The notes beneath the pieces are model-generated. The model saw nothing but the letters and a program-made list of their open reading frames with translations. It was not told the origin of the DNA and did no database searches. Positions 1 to 13,185 of a stretch of 64,000 nt of DNA are shown one piece after another (the first letter of the stretch is position 1; the number at the start of each line of letters is the position of its first letter). This DNA comes from Erythrobasidium yunnanense (taxonomy: Eukaryota; Basidiomycota; Cystobasidiomycetes; Erythrobasidiales; Erythrobasidiaceae), in contig BCJC01000005.1 of NCBI GenBank assembly GCA_001600175.1, positions 1,468,471 through 1,532,470 on the forward strand, given 5' to 3'. Both the position numbers and the translations under genes were made by a program.

Positions 1-3000
1 TGATGAATGGGCGACGACCGAGGTCGAGAAGGGTGAGGACGACCGAATCGCCGCCTACTTAGCAAGATGAAGGCTAATGCATCAATGACAGGCGACATCG
101 TCAATATCATTGGCAGTTTCGAGATCATGCCACCTTCGCAAGACCTGGGCGATATGGAACCTGCAGATCCCATCACTGAGCTGCCTACCTGTCTCCTTTC
201 ATACTCGAGCGACAATCTCCTCATCCTACATCCAGACACATTAGTCTCAGCGACCCGAGTTTCCGATACGCCTGTGTGCCGTCGCAAAGCCGTCGTTCAA
301 GAAAAGCTACGCGGCTTTACAGAATCCACACCTGCGCTCGTTTATGGCAACCTTCTTCATGAACTGCTACAGAGTTGCCTACTTGACATGAGTGAGAATG
401 GACGGCAAAACCCACATGATATTGGGAAAATGAAGGATGCGTTCAGTATGGCGAAAAGGGAAGAGAATATTGAGAGATTGTTGAAGGTGCCGAAGAATAT
501 AGAGATGCTCTTCATGATTGGTGTGGAGATGGATCAGGCGAGACAGCACCTCCGCGAAAAAAGCATAGGATATGGCGAGTTCGCAGATCAGTTCGTGGGC
601 GAGACGCCAAAGGTAAGCCCATACCCTCTTCGCTACATCCCCCATAATGACATTATCTGATATCTTATGTGTGTATAGCCGGAAGCCTTCTTGACGGACC
701 CCAGAATCCGGGACTTCGATCCAACCGTCTCTTCCCGTCTATGTATTTCATCCGTACAAGATATCGAAGAAGATATCTGGTCGCCCCGCTTGGGCTTAAA
801 AGGAAAAGTCGATGCTTCTATACAAGCTAGTCTGATAGGACCGCCTACTCCGTTTTGGCCATTAGGGAAACAGGATGAATCGGTACTGCCGTTTGAGATC
901 AAGACGGGAAGAAGCACGAGCGTACTTCAACATAGAGCGCAGACTATGCTCTATACACAGATGATGAGCGATAGACATGGTAAGTCGCGTATTTCCCGAA
1001 GAGGGTCGCAGCTGATAGCAATCCTTACACAGACCGACCCATCGAATCGGGCTTCCTCTACTACACGCAGTCAAACACCCTCATTCGCGTACAGCCTGTC
1101 CGAAACGAATTGCGCGGCCTCATCATGGGCAGGAACGAGATGGCCAAATACCTCGCCCCGCCGACACAAATCACACCCATCATCAAGAAAGAGGAGGAAG
1201 AAGCTAGGAATACTAGTATGCCTCCTAGTCAACCACCCAAGCTTTTCTCGTCCCCTGTTAAGCAAGAACAGGAGGACCGCTTCCAGAGTTTCGCGAAACT
1301 CGAGGTGAAGGGGGAGGAGATGCTTGACGATATGCAGAAACTTGTCAAGGTGGAAGTGAAACAAGAAGCAATGGAAGCAGACGAGGACGACTTATGGGCG
1401 GAGCTTGATGCTTTCGGTCCGAAAGACATGCGAAGCCAGCCGATTCCAGTCGCTTCGCAGCTGCAAGAAGTGGAAAGACCCAAGTTACCAGCTGCTATCG
1501 ATGAAGAACGCTCTTGCAAGAAATGCTATGCTGCCGATGGATGCATGCTCTATCGCAAAGCGGTCGAGAAGATCGACTATCTAGCCGACGATCCAGACGA
1601 CGCTCTTGATCAAGTCTACCAGGAGAAGACGGGACATTTGACGAAACAGCAATGCGACTTCTTTGAGAAGTGGGAGAAGCTCATCTCGTTGGAAGAGAGG
1701 GAGATCCTCAGGTTCAAGAAGGAGATTTGGACGATGACTGCACTGGAGAGACAGAAGCATGGACGATGTCTCGCGAACATGGTTGTGGACGCGACATACA
1801 ATAGCCAAGTGGGACCATCGCAAAAGCCGTTGACGGAAGACCCTAAACGAGATATTCATCGATTCACCTACCGCATGGTTCGCTCGTCAGTACAGCCGCC
1901 TGCTCCGAACACCCAAGATCCTTTTTTTAGCACTCAACAATCTCAAAGTCGATCTCAGCCATCTTCCTCCTCTTCTCTTGCTGCTCAGCTGTCTGTGGGC
2001 GACCCAGTGGTCGTAAGCATCGAGCCTAGTGTTCTAAGCTTAGCTCGCGGCTTCGTCTTGGAAACACATGCTCAGCACATCATTCTTGGCCTCGATCACT
2101 CCCTCACTGCTCTTCCTGGCGATTTATACGACCAAGATACATTCGATGCGATACAACTTGCAAATATCGTTTACAGGATCGATAAGGACGAACTACAAGC
2201 TGGGATGGGCAGGATCCGAGATAATCTCGCACAGCTCTTCTATGCCAAAGGAGACGAGAAACGAAGAAAACTCGTCGTCGACTTATTACGACCCGTCTTC
2301 GATAAAGACTACAAACTCTCGGCTTCCGAAAGGGAGAAATCGGATCTGAATGAAGATCAGCTGAAAGCTGTCAATAAAGTCCTCACTGCTCAGGACTATG
2401 CTCTTATTCTTGGTATGCCCGGAACGGGTAAAACGACGACGATTGCGCAGGTCATCAAGGCGCTGACGGATAGAGGCAAGACTGTCCTCTTGACTTCTTA
2501 TACACATTCGGCTGTCGACAACATCCTCTTGAAGATCAAAGATCTGGACATCAATATTTTGCGCCTTGGCAACCCAGACAAGGTGAGTCATTCGTCACGG
2601 AAAGCGTGAAATAGTACTCACCTGTGCATCCGTGCAGATCATGCCCTCTCTTGCTCATCTCACACTCGCTGGCAAAGAAACAGCAACATCAATCGCTGAG
2701 CTGGAACGACGATACTTCGCTCCTCAAGTAGTAGCTACGACCGCCCTCAGTATCGACCACCCTCTCTTCACAAGAAGGAAATTCGATTACTGCATAGTGG
2801 ACGAAGCTTCGCAGATCACACTGCCTACATGTCTTGGACCGCTTCGCTTTGCAGAGACTTTCGTCTTGGTAGGCGATCACAATCAGCTTCCTCCTCTTGT
2901 ATGTTTGTTCTTCTTGTACTTCTTCCCTCCGGCATCTCGCTGATCTGGTTGTGATATCTAGGTCAAGAACCCTTCAGCTCGTGCAGAAGGCTTGGAAGTC

Positions 3001-4302
3001 AGTTTGTTCCGCCGACTTTCTGAGGCTCATCCATCTTCAATGGTCTACCTCACTCATCAATATCGAATGAACAGCGATATCATGTCGCTTTCGAACCGTC
3101 TAATCTACCACGATCGGTTGAAGTGCGGAAGTGAAGGGATCGCCGAACGAGGCTTACAGCTACCGTATTCTGATCGCGTACGACAATGCTGCAAGCACGT
3201 CAAGCGAGAGCGTGCATGCTGGCTACCCGACTTGCTGGATGAGAGGTAAGGAGGCTCAGCAGATCCTTCGGTCCTTGAATGCCCGCTAATTTGGTTTTGG
3301 CATTGCATAACACAGACGGAGAGTGGTATTTGTAGATACCGATGCTCTTCCAGCTCGGGAACATAGAGCTGGTCGTCTTGTCCAGAATCAGATGGAGGCG
3401 GATCTCGTATATCAGGTAAGGGCCGCTAAAACCCCGAGGTGGAACGTTGCTAAACAATGCATGTACAGCTCGCACAGGCTATGCTGTTTTGCGGAAGCAA
3501 GGAGGAACAGATCGGTGTCATCGCACTGTACAGACAGCAGATCAAGCTGCTTGCCAACCACTTCCAAGATGCAAAAGGCGTGGAAGTCCTCACTGCAGAC
3601 AAGAGTCAAGGAAGAGACAAAGACTGTATACTCATGTCTCTTACGCGATCGAACACCGATGGACACGTATGTCAATTCCCCTCACTTCGCAAGTCCTTGT
3701 TTTCTGACTATACACGTGTACAGGTTGGCGACCTAGTGAAGGACTGGCGAAGACTCAACGTATGCTTTACGCGAGCCAAACAGAAGCTCGTCGTATTTGG
3801 CTCCCGATCTACGCTCACGAGGGTACCTTTGATGGCGCAATTCTTCCAGCTCGTCGATGAGAAGGGGTGGTACCACAAGCTCCCTTCTTACGCTCTGCAA
3901 GGTCATTCGCCAGGCGAGAGTAGCACGCCACGACCTACTCAACCGGAAGACAAGAAAGAGATATCCATGCAGCTCAGCCAGAGCAAGCTCAGTCAGCAAT
4001 CTGAAAGGACCACTCCTCTTGGAAGTCGCAGCCCTAACCTTCAGCTCTCAAACAAGACACCGTCAAAGACGCCTTCCGGCTCTGGCACAGCCAAGAAGCG
4101 TTCGCATCACGACAGTGTGGACGAGAGCAAGAATACAAACAAGTTCTCGTTCAGTCAAAGTCCAATAAACAAATCGCAGAAGAAGGATCGCGAAGTAGAC
4201 GCGACCACTGCAAATCCGAAGCGCTTCAAGAGCAGTGCTTCCAAGGCTATTCTTCAAGGCCGTCCCATTCTCCGCGAACTCATCAACGGGAGCCAGCAGT
4301 AA
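1..4302 (+). CDS. DNA2: DNA replication helicase/nuclease Dna2 (5' partial)
   Basis: Nuclease-helicase that trims long 5' flaps during Okazaki fragment maturation and resects DNA ends in the nucleus. The 5' end lies outside the window; reading starts in frame 2 at position 2 ([11 protein letters not shown]). Exons by splice signals: 1-32, 92-612, 679-979, 1033-2582, 2638-2898, 2962-3245, 3316-3415, 3469-3666 and 3724-4302. The nuclease part shows the first Fe-S cysteine ([11 protein letters not shown]), [25 protein letters not shown] and the other cluster cysteines ([10 protein letters not shown]). The SF1 helicase part shows Walker [38 protein letters not shown] and VCFTRAKQK. After about 3900 comes a Ser/Lys-rich low-complexity tail of roughly 130 residues without a recognised domain. 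All expected catalytic motifs in the visible part are intact. Confidence 0.95.
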
Positions 4303-5253
4303 CGCATTGCATTCAATATGTGTAGCATACACGCGTGCTTCCTACGAGATGTACAATACTGCGCTTCAGGTTGCTCACTAGATTTCGCTTGGAACGCTAG
4401 AATCATCACAATGCACGCATCAGCTAAGATTTCCAACGCTAAAGTGTCGCTTCTTGACTGATTGCATGTCAAAACGCAATGACGTAATTTGCCTTGGAGG
4501 TCTGATTGACTCTCAAAAGACTCCAGAGAGAGCAGACATGCACGATCCCTCTCTGCGCTACCTGGCTTGCCTTGATATGCCAACTTTGCATTGGCCAACA
4601 ACGTGCCGGTCGAGACGGTTCCTTGCGAGTGCAGTGGCGCGTCGATCCTGGATCTGCAAGGATTGACAGCTTGGATCTGCAGCAAAGCAAGCGAAACAAG
4701 CAGAAATCGCAAGTAAACAACGACGTAACACATAAACAGGCTTCCAGCTTTCGGCGCTGTCAAAACTTTATCTATATCTCGTACGGACTGTCTCTCGTCT
4801 TCGAAAAGCGGGCGAAAAAGCACCGTCTGACCATGGTCTCTCCACCCCAATGTAGGCATGCGCACTCACCACCTGGATCCATAAGATACCTGCATACCTG
4901 GTCTGTCGGTCAGGCTCGTCTGGTTGAAGCGGTCCTTCCTACCGTACGTTCACTTCGACTTAAACTGGCCTCAAGCCGAATACTTCTCTGGCTTTGGCAC
5001 TCTCTAGTAACATTGTAGCTGATAATAATGCGTGCTAACTCGTTTTCTACAGGCTCTGCCGGTCAAGATCCTGATCCCGTACAAGTGCCCCACTGTCCTG
5101 GTTCTCGCAGACATATGCAACTCCCTCGACTCTTCGCGGTTCGGGCAAGACTACTGTTCTGGCCATAGTTTCCTTTGTCAAGAATCTTCAATATTCTTCT
5201 ACTATATCCAAAAATTCCCGTATCTCCGCACTTCTTTGTAAGACCTTCAAGGC
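4303..5253. other. Intergenic region upstream of the first C2H2 regulator
   Basis: About 950 bases between DNA2 and the C2H2 gene. Open frames exist but look compositionally random and match no family I know. The part nearest 5254 is pyrimidine-rich and has possible splice sites (for example an acceptor near 5052), so it may be 5' leader and promoter of the regulator gene. No repeat or RNA gene recognised. Confidence 0.4.
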
Positions 5254-7235
5254 ATGAGCACGTTGCAAGATCAAGACCGACAGCATACCAACACTATATA
5301 TAAACCAAAATACCCGAAGGAAGAAGCCAGCGCAGCCTTCTACGATGGACATACGCAGCAGGAAGACGCGGACGAGGATAGAATGGAACTCGACCCAGCT
5401 GAAATGCAGGTAAATTCTGTATACTATAATCAGATCGACAGCAATGGGCTAGAAGTGGGGAAGAGGTTCTACACTGCCGAGGATACCTATGGCGACAACT
5501 CTTACCTCGATTCTCTACTGCCTCATTGGAACTCCGAATCTGGCGTCAACTTCAACTCTCCTAGTGCCAGTCACTTATTCGGATACCATCTGTCCGACAT
5601 TAGAAACCAGCCATCCGATCAGGAAGATTACGGTTACCAAGTCCAGGCGCAAGGCCTGCCTGAGGGCGACGGAAACAGCTACACAGCAGACAGCAACCCC
5701 TCGTCAAGCTTTGCATATAATGGCGAGGCCCTCAAACACGGCCCTGCAAGCCATAGCAGTATGCCTCTTCGAGTGGACAACTCCGCTTTCAATAACCATA
5801 TGCGTCAATATCAGCAAGCAGCGATCGCCAGTCAGAACAACGATAGTTCGACAGCACCCTATTTCCAACAATCTTCGCACAGTGAAGTGTCAGCACCAGC
5901 GCAGTCGGCTCAGGCACAGATTACCCAAGTTTCGACTAAAGCAACGACGACGCCATCATTGCGACATTCCTCTGCATCCAGCAAGGAGTCTTCTGCCGAT
6001 GCCCGGCACGAAGACCGCCGATGGCTGAATTGGGTTGAGCAGGCTTCTCAGAAACAAGAATTTGATGCCGCAGCGAATGAGAACCCGACGAACGACTACT
6101 TTTCTCGGCATTTGGTCAATTTCTCTCGAACGCTCTGGGAAGCTAGCGATGTTTCGCATGAGAACGGCACAATTGCAGAGCGGACCCCAGGAAAGTCTCC
6201 TGCACAACATGACCATACATTGGCAGCAGGCTCGCAGCAACATCCCTATCCCTCTTCTTTGTCAGCCCCGGCAGAATATCCTCACAACCAGGGCGCATTC
6301 CAGCTACCTCATCTCATTCCCGAGCGTAGCACGATACGCCGACATCTTGCAGATGCTGACAACTTCGAGGGAAACGACGGTTCGGCTATACGAGCAGAAG
6401 ACAGCAATGTACATCAAGTCTGGAATCCTTCTAGCCAGCAACACGCATTACAACAAGCTGAGGCGTACGATGGCGTGAGTCCTCATCCACCTTCCAACAA
6501 ACAGATCGCGACAGGCACGAGCGCGAAACATGCGGCGCCGGACTGGTCGCAAGCTTCTAGACAGCGTTTACGCACAATCGCGCCTATCCAGATTCCTAGG
6601 CCATCTTCCAGGAGCAGCAGAGCCTCTGATGGCCCGCAGACATCTCTGTGCACTCCCGGATCCTCCAATGGACCGTTCAATAGTCCTGTCGATGCTGCTG
6701 CGTCATCTGCACCACCACCACCTTCACTGAAACGGAAGGAATCTCCAGCATCTAGTATTCAAGAGGCGGCTGCACAGTCGACGAGCGGGAGAGGCTCGTA
6801 TGAGTGTAATATTTGTGGTCGAAGTAAGTTGCCTGAAGATGCTGTAGATTCAGCAGCTGACATTGGCGTGCCCTCGCAGAATTCTCTCGACCTTCTGCAT
6901 TGGTGGTGCACGAGCGCGTCCACTCTGGCGAACAGCCATATCTTTGTGAGCGGAATCTTGCACGCTCCCTCGAGGGGTTTGTGAGAAGCTTACATCTTTC
7001 CCGGTTTTCGCGATATCTAGGCGAGATTTGCAACAGAGCTTTCACAGTTGCATCAAACCTGCGGCGGCATCAGAAGACGCATACCCAGCAGTTAGATGTT
7101 ATGGCTGCTTATACTGAGACCGACGAAACTATTCGTGCACCAACTGTCAAGCCGAGAGCCAGACGTCAGAACCGCGATCTGGCGGGCATGGAGGGAGACT
7201 CGCAAGATTCCGACTTGTCGAGGGAAGACGAGTGA
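5254..7235 (+). CDS. C2H2 zinc finger transcription factor, copy 1 of a tandem pair
   Basis: Probable sequence-specific DNA-binding regulator. The first exon (5254-6823) encodes about 520 residues of Ser/Gln/Asn-rich, probably disordered sequence. Two short introns (6824-6879 and 6946-7020) lie inside the zinc finger region, so the fingers appear only after splicing. Finger 1 is C-x2-C-x12-H-x3-H (starts YECNICGRKF). Finger 2 follows immediately (CEICNRAF ... HQKTH) after a linker HSGEQPYL resembling the canonical TGEKP linker. A short acidic tail ends at 7235. It is paralogous along its length to the gene at 8853-11075: shared blocks include MRQYQ-AA-ASQN, APYFQQ and LW-ASDVS, and both finger introns sit at identical points. 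The target genes are unknown. The start is the first ATG in the frame (ATGAGCAC), the same six-base context as in its paralog. Confidence 0.85.
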
Positions 7236-8852
7236 TGTAAATCAGTGCGGTAGGCAGGAGTCGTGCATCTGTGCCGAAGCTGTAAGTTTGCAGAATGAAG
7301 TGACAACATATTGGCAGTATCGCATCACTACGCGCAGCGGGGCAGAAGCTGGTTGCAGGCCAAAATTTCTATGACTTCAGCTCAACGACTCGACCCCTAA
7401 AGCCTAGAAGCAGGAACAAGTCATATAAAGACCTAAGGCGCGCTTCGGCAGGTGAACTGATACCAGTCCATACTGCCAAGAGCACGAACCGGATAATCTG
7501 CCAGGCGGGCCCGCTTTCCGTGATACTATCACTGATTCTTCACGATCGGATACTCGCTTAAGCTACATCTCCAAGTCATCGATTCCGGGACCTGGGCAGT
7601 CAGTCTTGCCAGTCTATGCCAAACGCAAAAGTTGAGAACTGATGATGGGCAGAATACTCTGACGATATAGCTTGCAGTATCGCTATGACGCGTACTGGAC
7701 TGACAGGGACAGGGACACGAACTTCCGGGCTATTGCACAGTAGTGACTGATATCGATGACAGGCGAAATCTACGCCACGGAGACTTTCTTCAAGGCACTA
7801 TCAGTTGATGACAGCTTGACAGGTCACTTCATGATGGTTCCTGGTGGCAGCTGTCCTGTCGCAAGTAGAGCGCTCTGCCTATATATACAGATGAGAAGCA
7901 TCGTGTTGCGTTTTGGTAGGCTTACAACGGATCGGGTCTCGCACACAGTTCACGCGCACGTATTAGGCATTTACGCATAAACCAGCTGTCAAGGGTATCA
8001 TTTCCTGCGTCGGTGTCTACCATTTACCCTAGCCTGTAAAGCTGTGGCGATAGAAAAGGATCGTCGCTGCCTTCGACCAGTGAGCGGGTCTCGGCCAAGA
8101 ATCCAGTGGAGCTTTGGGGGGAAAGGGCGCGCCGTACCGCGTCATAGATGTATATGCTTTCCACCTCAGCTGGACCATTTTGGAAGAACGACTGCAACGC
8201 AGAGGGCAGCTGACAAGTCGAAGCAGAGGAAAAGCAAGGCGCTCTCATATTAATAACGCTCGCAGAACAGAACATACACAAGCTTAGAGGTCTCTCAATC
8301 GTCCTGCCTGTCGTTCTTCCAGCCCCTAGGAACCAGCCTTGGCCACTGCAAAATACCAAACCCCCCGAAGCAGACGGAACAGCGAGAACATATAGGCTTA
8401 CTGAAGCGTGTAGTCCTTGACTTCATCCTATTGCTTGCTGACCCCTCTCTCTCCGGGACGGCCTGCCCTGTATGTCCAGTCAGACTTTCCGGCCGAGTTT
8501 TGACGGGCATGAAAAAGCCCTCTCCCTGACCCTTGTGTGTATGTATCGTGACCGCCCTAAGCCGAACCTATCTGGAACTGGCACACTCTCGCGTTCGGCT
8601 GACAACAAGGCGGTCGTTCAACAGACTTTGCGGGACAACAGCGTCATCCCCTCCACCCGCTAGGCTCAAGAAGCTCTCTCATAGGCACTATACTGTGTGA
8701 TCCTTTCGAATAGTGATCAGGAGTGTTCACTACACCCATGAGCTGGGGTCAAGCCGCATCTTCTAAGTCAAGGTCCTCCCCAAAAGGTCATCGGCACTTC
8801 CTGTGCTATCACAGTCCCGTTCCTCCGCCTGCCGTTGAAGGAATAGTGTGTT
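7236..8852. other. Long intergenic region between the two C2H2 paralogs
   Basis: About 1.6 kb without a convincing gene. Short open frames (for example 7756-7980 on the plus strand, 8024-8359 on the minus strand) show no family resemblance. It presumably holds the 3' UTR of copy 1 and an extended promoter and leader of copy 2; long upstream regions are common for fungal regulator genes, which is inference here. No direct repeats flanking the pair were noticed. Confidence 0.4.
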
Positions 8853-11075
8853 ATGAGCACGTCACAATGTGCTCAGTACGACATCTATGCTCCGAATAGC
8901 AACAGCACCCACGACAATGGTAGCCAAGCCAGCTCGTTCTTCGATTCCACAGTCGAGCAGGCTGCCCAGGACGACACTCTAGCGTATGCTCACATGGACA
9001 TCGATGAAATTTACAAGCATTCAGGATCAACATCGGACGGCATTGCCAATGTTGGCAAGGAGTTCTCGACCGGCGAAGGGCAGAGACTTCAGGCAGAGAA
9101 CGATTACCGGAACAGCAACAGCAACAGCTCATCCCTTGATTCACGATTACCTCCACGTACATGCGATTACGACAGCACCCTCGACTCATCGGATCAGAAT
9201 CAGCTTCTTCACCATCACCTCTTTAGCGGTCCCAACCAGCTGTCCGACTACGGTTACTATGGCTTTCAGGTGGAGTCGCAGCATCTTCAGGGCTATCAAC
9301 AGCCTTCGAAATCCGGCGACCCCGTTCTATCTTCCTCACACCATATCTTTGCGCCTAGTGCGAATCCTGGCCCCGACAATCAGGCTTTCAGTGTTGACTT
9401 CTCCGAGTTCAGTGACCAGATGCGTCAATATCAGCGAGCGGCTATGGCAAGTCAGAATCAGGATGGCAACGGGTCGCCTGCTCCCTACTTCCAGCAGCCT
9501 GCAGCTCGGCAGTCAGCAACACCATCGCTCAAACAAAGCCATACATATCCTCTTCATCAACGCAATAAGCTACAGCACCAATGGCGCTCATCCCCATCAA
9601 GTATTGGAGAATTGAAAAGTCGATGGCTCGGCCAATACGAGCAGGGTGGCCAAACGACAGACAACGACGCAGCCGGTGGTCACCATCCCGCCAATTCCAA
9701 CTTTTCTCAACATCAAATCGACTTTCCAAAAGCTCTTTGGGACGCCAGTGATGTTTCACGTGAACCTGGTATGATTGCAGAGCAACGCCAAGTTGGTCTG
9801 GTAATGCCGCCGGTGCCTATACCGGCACAGGATCAGCATGTCCTCTACCACTCTTCCTCTCTATCACCTTCGACACAATACTCCCAAGGACCGCCTGCGA
9901 TGCCACTATCCCTTCATACGCTCACATCCAACGCATCAGAAGGGGCTGCCTCACAATTTGAATCATCGACTGTCCAGCAAGCTCACAATGGGCATTCGAA
10001 TATCGACACTTACCAAGAGCCTAATGTAGCTCTGCTATCTTCGCGAGAAACGGAAGCGTCGTCGAATCACTTCGCACATCCGTCTTCCCAAACCCAGCAG
10101 CATTCCCGACCACTTTCGTATAGGGTGCAATCTTTCTCGTCCCTCAGCAATCAGACCGAAGCGAGCGCGGGTGGCAGTGCGGGACGCGCGCCGTCTGGGT
10201 GGTCAAATTTGTCCCAATATCCTGGGCGGACAGTTCCGCCAATCCAAATACCCAGATTCTCTCAGGACAGTAACGGCATCGATCACGAACGCGCTTCGCT
10301 ATCTAGTGCAGGATCATCTATCGGAGGACACAGCTCCAGCCATTTCGTTATAAGCCCGATGACTGGTACACCTCCGCAATCACCAACTCGTATGGACTAT
10401 ACAGCATTATATACGCATCAGTCTGCGTCACAGTCCGGCTCTACAACTGGAAAACGGTTATATGAATGCAAGATCTGTTCTCGAAGTAAGCCGGAAAGCC
10501 GCGCGGCGATACTTATGGATGGCAGGAACTTACCTTAGAATGCACCGTTTCCGCAGAATTCCCACGACCCTCTGCATTGGTCGTGCATGAGCGGATACAC
10601 TCGGGCGACAAACCTTTTGTTTGTAAGCTGTTCATAGTTGACGATATTTCATGCATTCTGTTTGCTTACATACTCTTTTCACGCAGGCGAAGTCTGCGAT
10701 AGGACTTTCACAGTCGCATCCAACCTACGGCGGCATCAGAAGATCCACGCAAAACAGCTCAAGCAGGCAAGTATGAGCGCTCAAGCAGCCGAATCCATAG
10801 GACCTTCCACCGTCCGAGCTAAGCCTCAGCGCTCGAAGCCTTACCCTTCTTCTTCGTCAGGGCAACAGCAGGACAAAGACTCACAAGAGTCTGAGTTATC
10901 GGCCGAGATTGATGATGGGCATGAATATGGTAGCAGCGAAGGCTCCATATCATCCCTGTCCGCTCTTCAACCTGTTGCAGGACCATCTCGAACGCTTCCC
11001 GACTTGGCCAACATCATGGACTGGACACAAAATGTCGGCAGTCATTCCCCGTCTGATCCCCTACCCGGAGACTGA
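8853..11075 (+). CDS. C2H2 zinc finger transcription factor, copy 2 of a tandem pair
   Basis: Probable nuclear DNA-binding regulator, tandem paralog of the gene at 5254-7235. Exons 8853-10485, 10557-10622 and 10687-11075; both introns interrupt the finger region at the same codons as in copy 1. Finger 1 reads YECKICSRKFPRPSALVVHE up to the second His, finger 2 CEVCDRTFTVASNLRRHQ plus KIH. The fingers differ from copy 1 at only a few positions, mostly conservative, whereas the roughly 540-residue Gln/Ser/His-rich N-terminal part is much more diverged, apart from short blocks (MRQYQ, ASQN, APYFQQ, LWDASDVS, IAE). The C-terminal tail is longer than in copy 1 and Ser/acid-rich. The pattern suggests an old tandem duplication with DNA-binding specificity kept and activation surfaces drifting. 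Confidence 0.85.
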
Positions 11076-11455
11076 GTTTCTCAGAGTATGGCTTGATCAC
11101 TCAAAGAGGGCAACATGGACTCGTCGCGACTTACCTTCACCACACCATCCCCTTCTTCCCTCATTGGCGTATCAAGCAGAGCGCCATTCACTATCTTCCG
11201 CCTCTACGAGCAGTCTGCAGTCAATTTGCAGTGTATCAGTACTATCCTTAGAAGTTCTTGAACTGACGATCCGTACGCGGTGTAGCAAACGATGTTGGGT
11301 TTCTAGCGGGGCGGTACTTCATAGTCCAAGTGCAGAATTGAGCACTCCTTACAGGCTGCTATGTAACAGATCTAGATACCTCAAAGTAAAATAGTTGTCA
11401 GTTTCACCATCCTTGCGCTTGAGAGTCTACCTGGCTTGGCTTGAGACGCAGAATC
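11076..11455. other. Intergenic region, nothing recognised
   Basis: About 380 bases between copy 2 of the C2H2 pair and the NOSIP-like gene, both on the plus strand. An open frame continues out of copy 2 in another phase, but no family match or repeat is seen. Confidence 0.4.
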
Positions 11456-12909
11456 ATGACGAAACATAGCAAGGTATTGATTGACGTTCAAGCATAGGCT
11501 AACAATGCGAACATAACTGACAAGTCGTATCGCCTAGAACCGCACCGCAGCTGTAAGCCGCCCTACGTTCAAGCTCCGTTCAGAAAAAGAGCATTCGGTT
11601 TTCGTAACAGATCTGACGCTTCCTCCTGCCATGTTACGAACAAAAGCCTGTCTTCACATATGCCGAACGACAGGAAACTGGTCAAGGCAGCAAGCGACAA
11701 CGCCTTGGTCGAGAAAGCTTGCGAAACTTCGATTCATGTTCGCTATGCCTGCAACGAGCACGCGATGCCCGGATGTGCGACGAAGGTCATCTCTTCTGCC
11801 AGGTTAGCACAGTGTTCACTGCTAAAGCGGGAGATTTGGATCAGCTAAAAGAGGGCGACCTATATTCAGGAATGTGTCGTGACATCCCTTCTGTCGCAGA
11901 AGAAGGAGATCAAACGACAGCAAGCTCTCTTGGACAAGATGAAGATTGAGGAAGAACAAGAACGACAGGCCGCACGTCAACAAGCCCGCGAACGAGTGCT
12001 TCTCGATTTTGAGAAACTGCAATCCGGCGTAGCGTCTTCAGCCTCACGGTCAAGTAGCGCAAACGGCGCTTCTGCTGCTTCTGTTCCCGTAAACAGAGTA
12101 GCGGGTTCGACCGCTAGCGATACATCAAGGCCAGCCGATAATAACGATGGCAGTCTGAAGCGCAAGTTCGCATTAGATGATGATCAAGTCACAAAACTAC
12201 AAGACGAGCAGGAAGAAAAGGCATTGAAGGAGATGGAGCGCGAGCAGACCGAGCGAAGAAAAGCCAAGCTTCCCAATTTTTGGCTGGTCAGTCTTTACTT
12301 TCGTTCCCGCTGGAGTTGTTTCGCTGATGCCATCTTGTGATGTACTCCAGCCGAGTTTGACACCTGAAGCTGCGCCTGCCAAGTTGTCCGAAGTGAAGCT
12401 GCAGACTCTGTGTCATGCTGGAACGCCAGCCCATCCACTCAGGTGAGTTTACTTCTGTATTGACGGTATCGAATGCTGGGATCTAATCCTTTTGTCTGTA
12501 TGTGCAGTCTCAAGACATTGACAACCGTCAACTTCCACAAAGCCGACGAGGCATCTGTCAATGGGAACGGTAGTTCAGGCGAAATCGAATATACATGCCC
12601 CACATGCCGCAAGACACTGAGTAATAACGTGACTGCATATATACTCAAACCTTGCGGGCATGTGCTCTGTGTAAGTCCCCTCGTCTACCATCGAAGGCGG
12701 TCTTCGGATGTCAAACTGACTTGTTTTGATAGAATGTGTGCGTCGATACTCTGGTCAAGAAGAGCAGTCCAAAACAATGTGCACATTGTGATACGAAGCT
12801 GTTACCGGAGAAGAAGCTTCCGATTGTTGCGCTGAAACGAGAAGGTACAGGATACGCTGGAGGAGGTATGGCAGAAGCGACTCGCTTTGGTCTTTCCTTC
12901 CAAGCGTAG
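11456..12909 (+). CDS. NOSIP/CSU1-family U-box/RING E3 ligase-like protein
   Basis: Homolog of nitric oxide synthase-interacting protein, a spliceosome-associated U-box/RING-type protein with presumed E3 ligase activity. Seven exons: 11456-11473, 11538-11552, 11647-11802, 11870-12286, 12351-12442, 12508-12670 and 12733-12909. The spliced N-terminus reads MTKHSKNRTAAPVFTYAERQ, the family signature. The split first domain has FDSCSLCLQ and GHLFCQECV, followed by a basic/acidic helical linker (KKEIKRQQALLDKMKIEEEQ). The link LPNFWLPSLTPEA and the second zinc-binding domain (YTCPTCRKTL ... CGHVLCNVCV ... CAHCDTKLL) follow, ending in GTGYAGGGMAEATRFGLSFQ. The first two coding exons are only 18 and 15 bases, so automated prediction may miss the true start. 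Length of about 310 residues fits the family. Confidence 0.9.
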
Positions 12910-13185
12910 TGAACTGTAAGACTCGCTGTATCTGCTTGTACAATGCCCATACACTGCAACGCGGGCATAGTTGCACGAATGATCCCTCGTACATCCGCAC
13001 CGCTGACATACTAACACAGCAGGCCTGCAACTTGTTAGAGGCGGTGTATTGCTCTTTTCATCGTCCCCGGGCAAAGTCTGCCAGAAAACATTCCAGCCAT
13101 TATGCATGCACTGTCTCAGATGAGATGAGTATTTGTCTGGAACAACGACTATATAACAACATCTATATCACTATGTACACGGTGT

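Noticed and set aside
4506-5018. 170-residue plus-strand open frame upstream of the C2H2 gene
   Set aside because: Composition looks random, no family features, and it overlaps a minus-strand frame of similar length.
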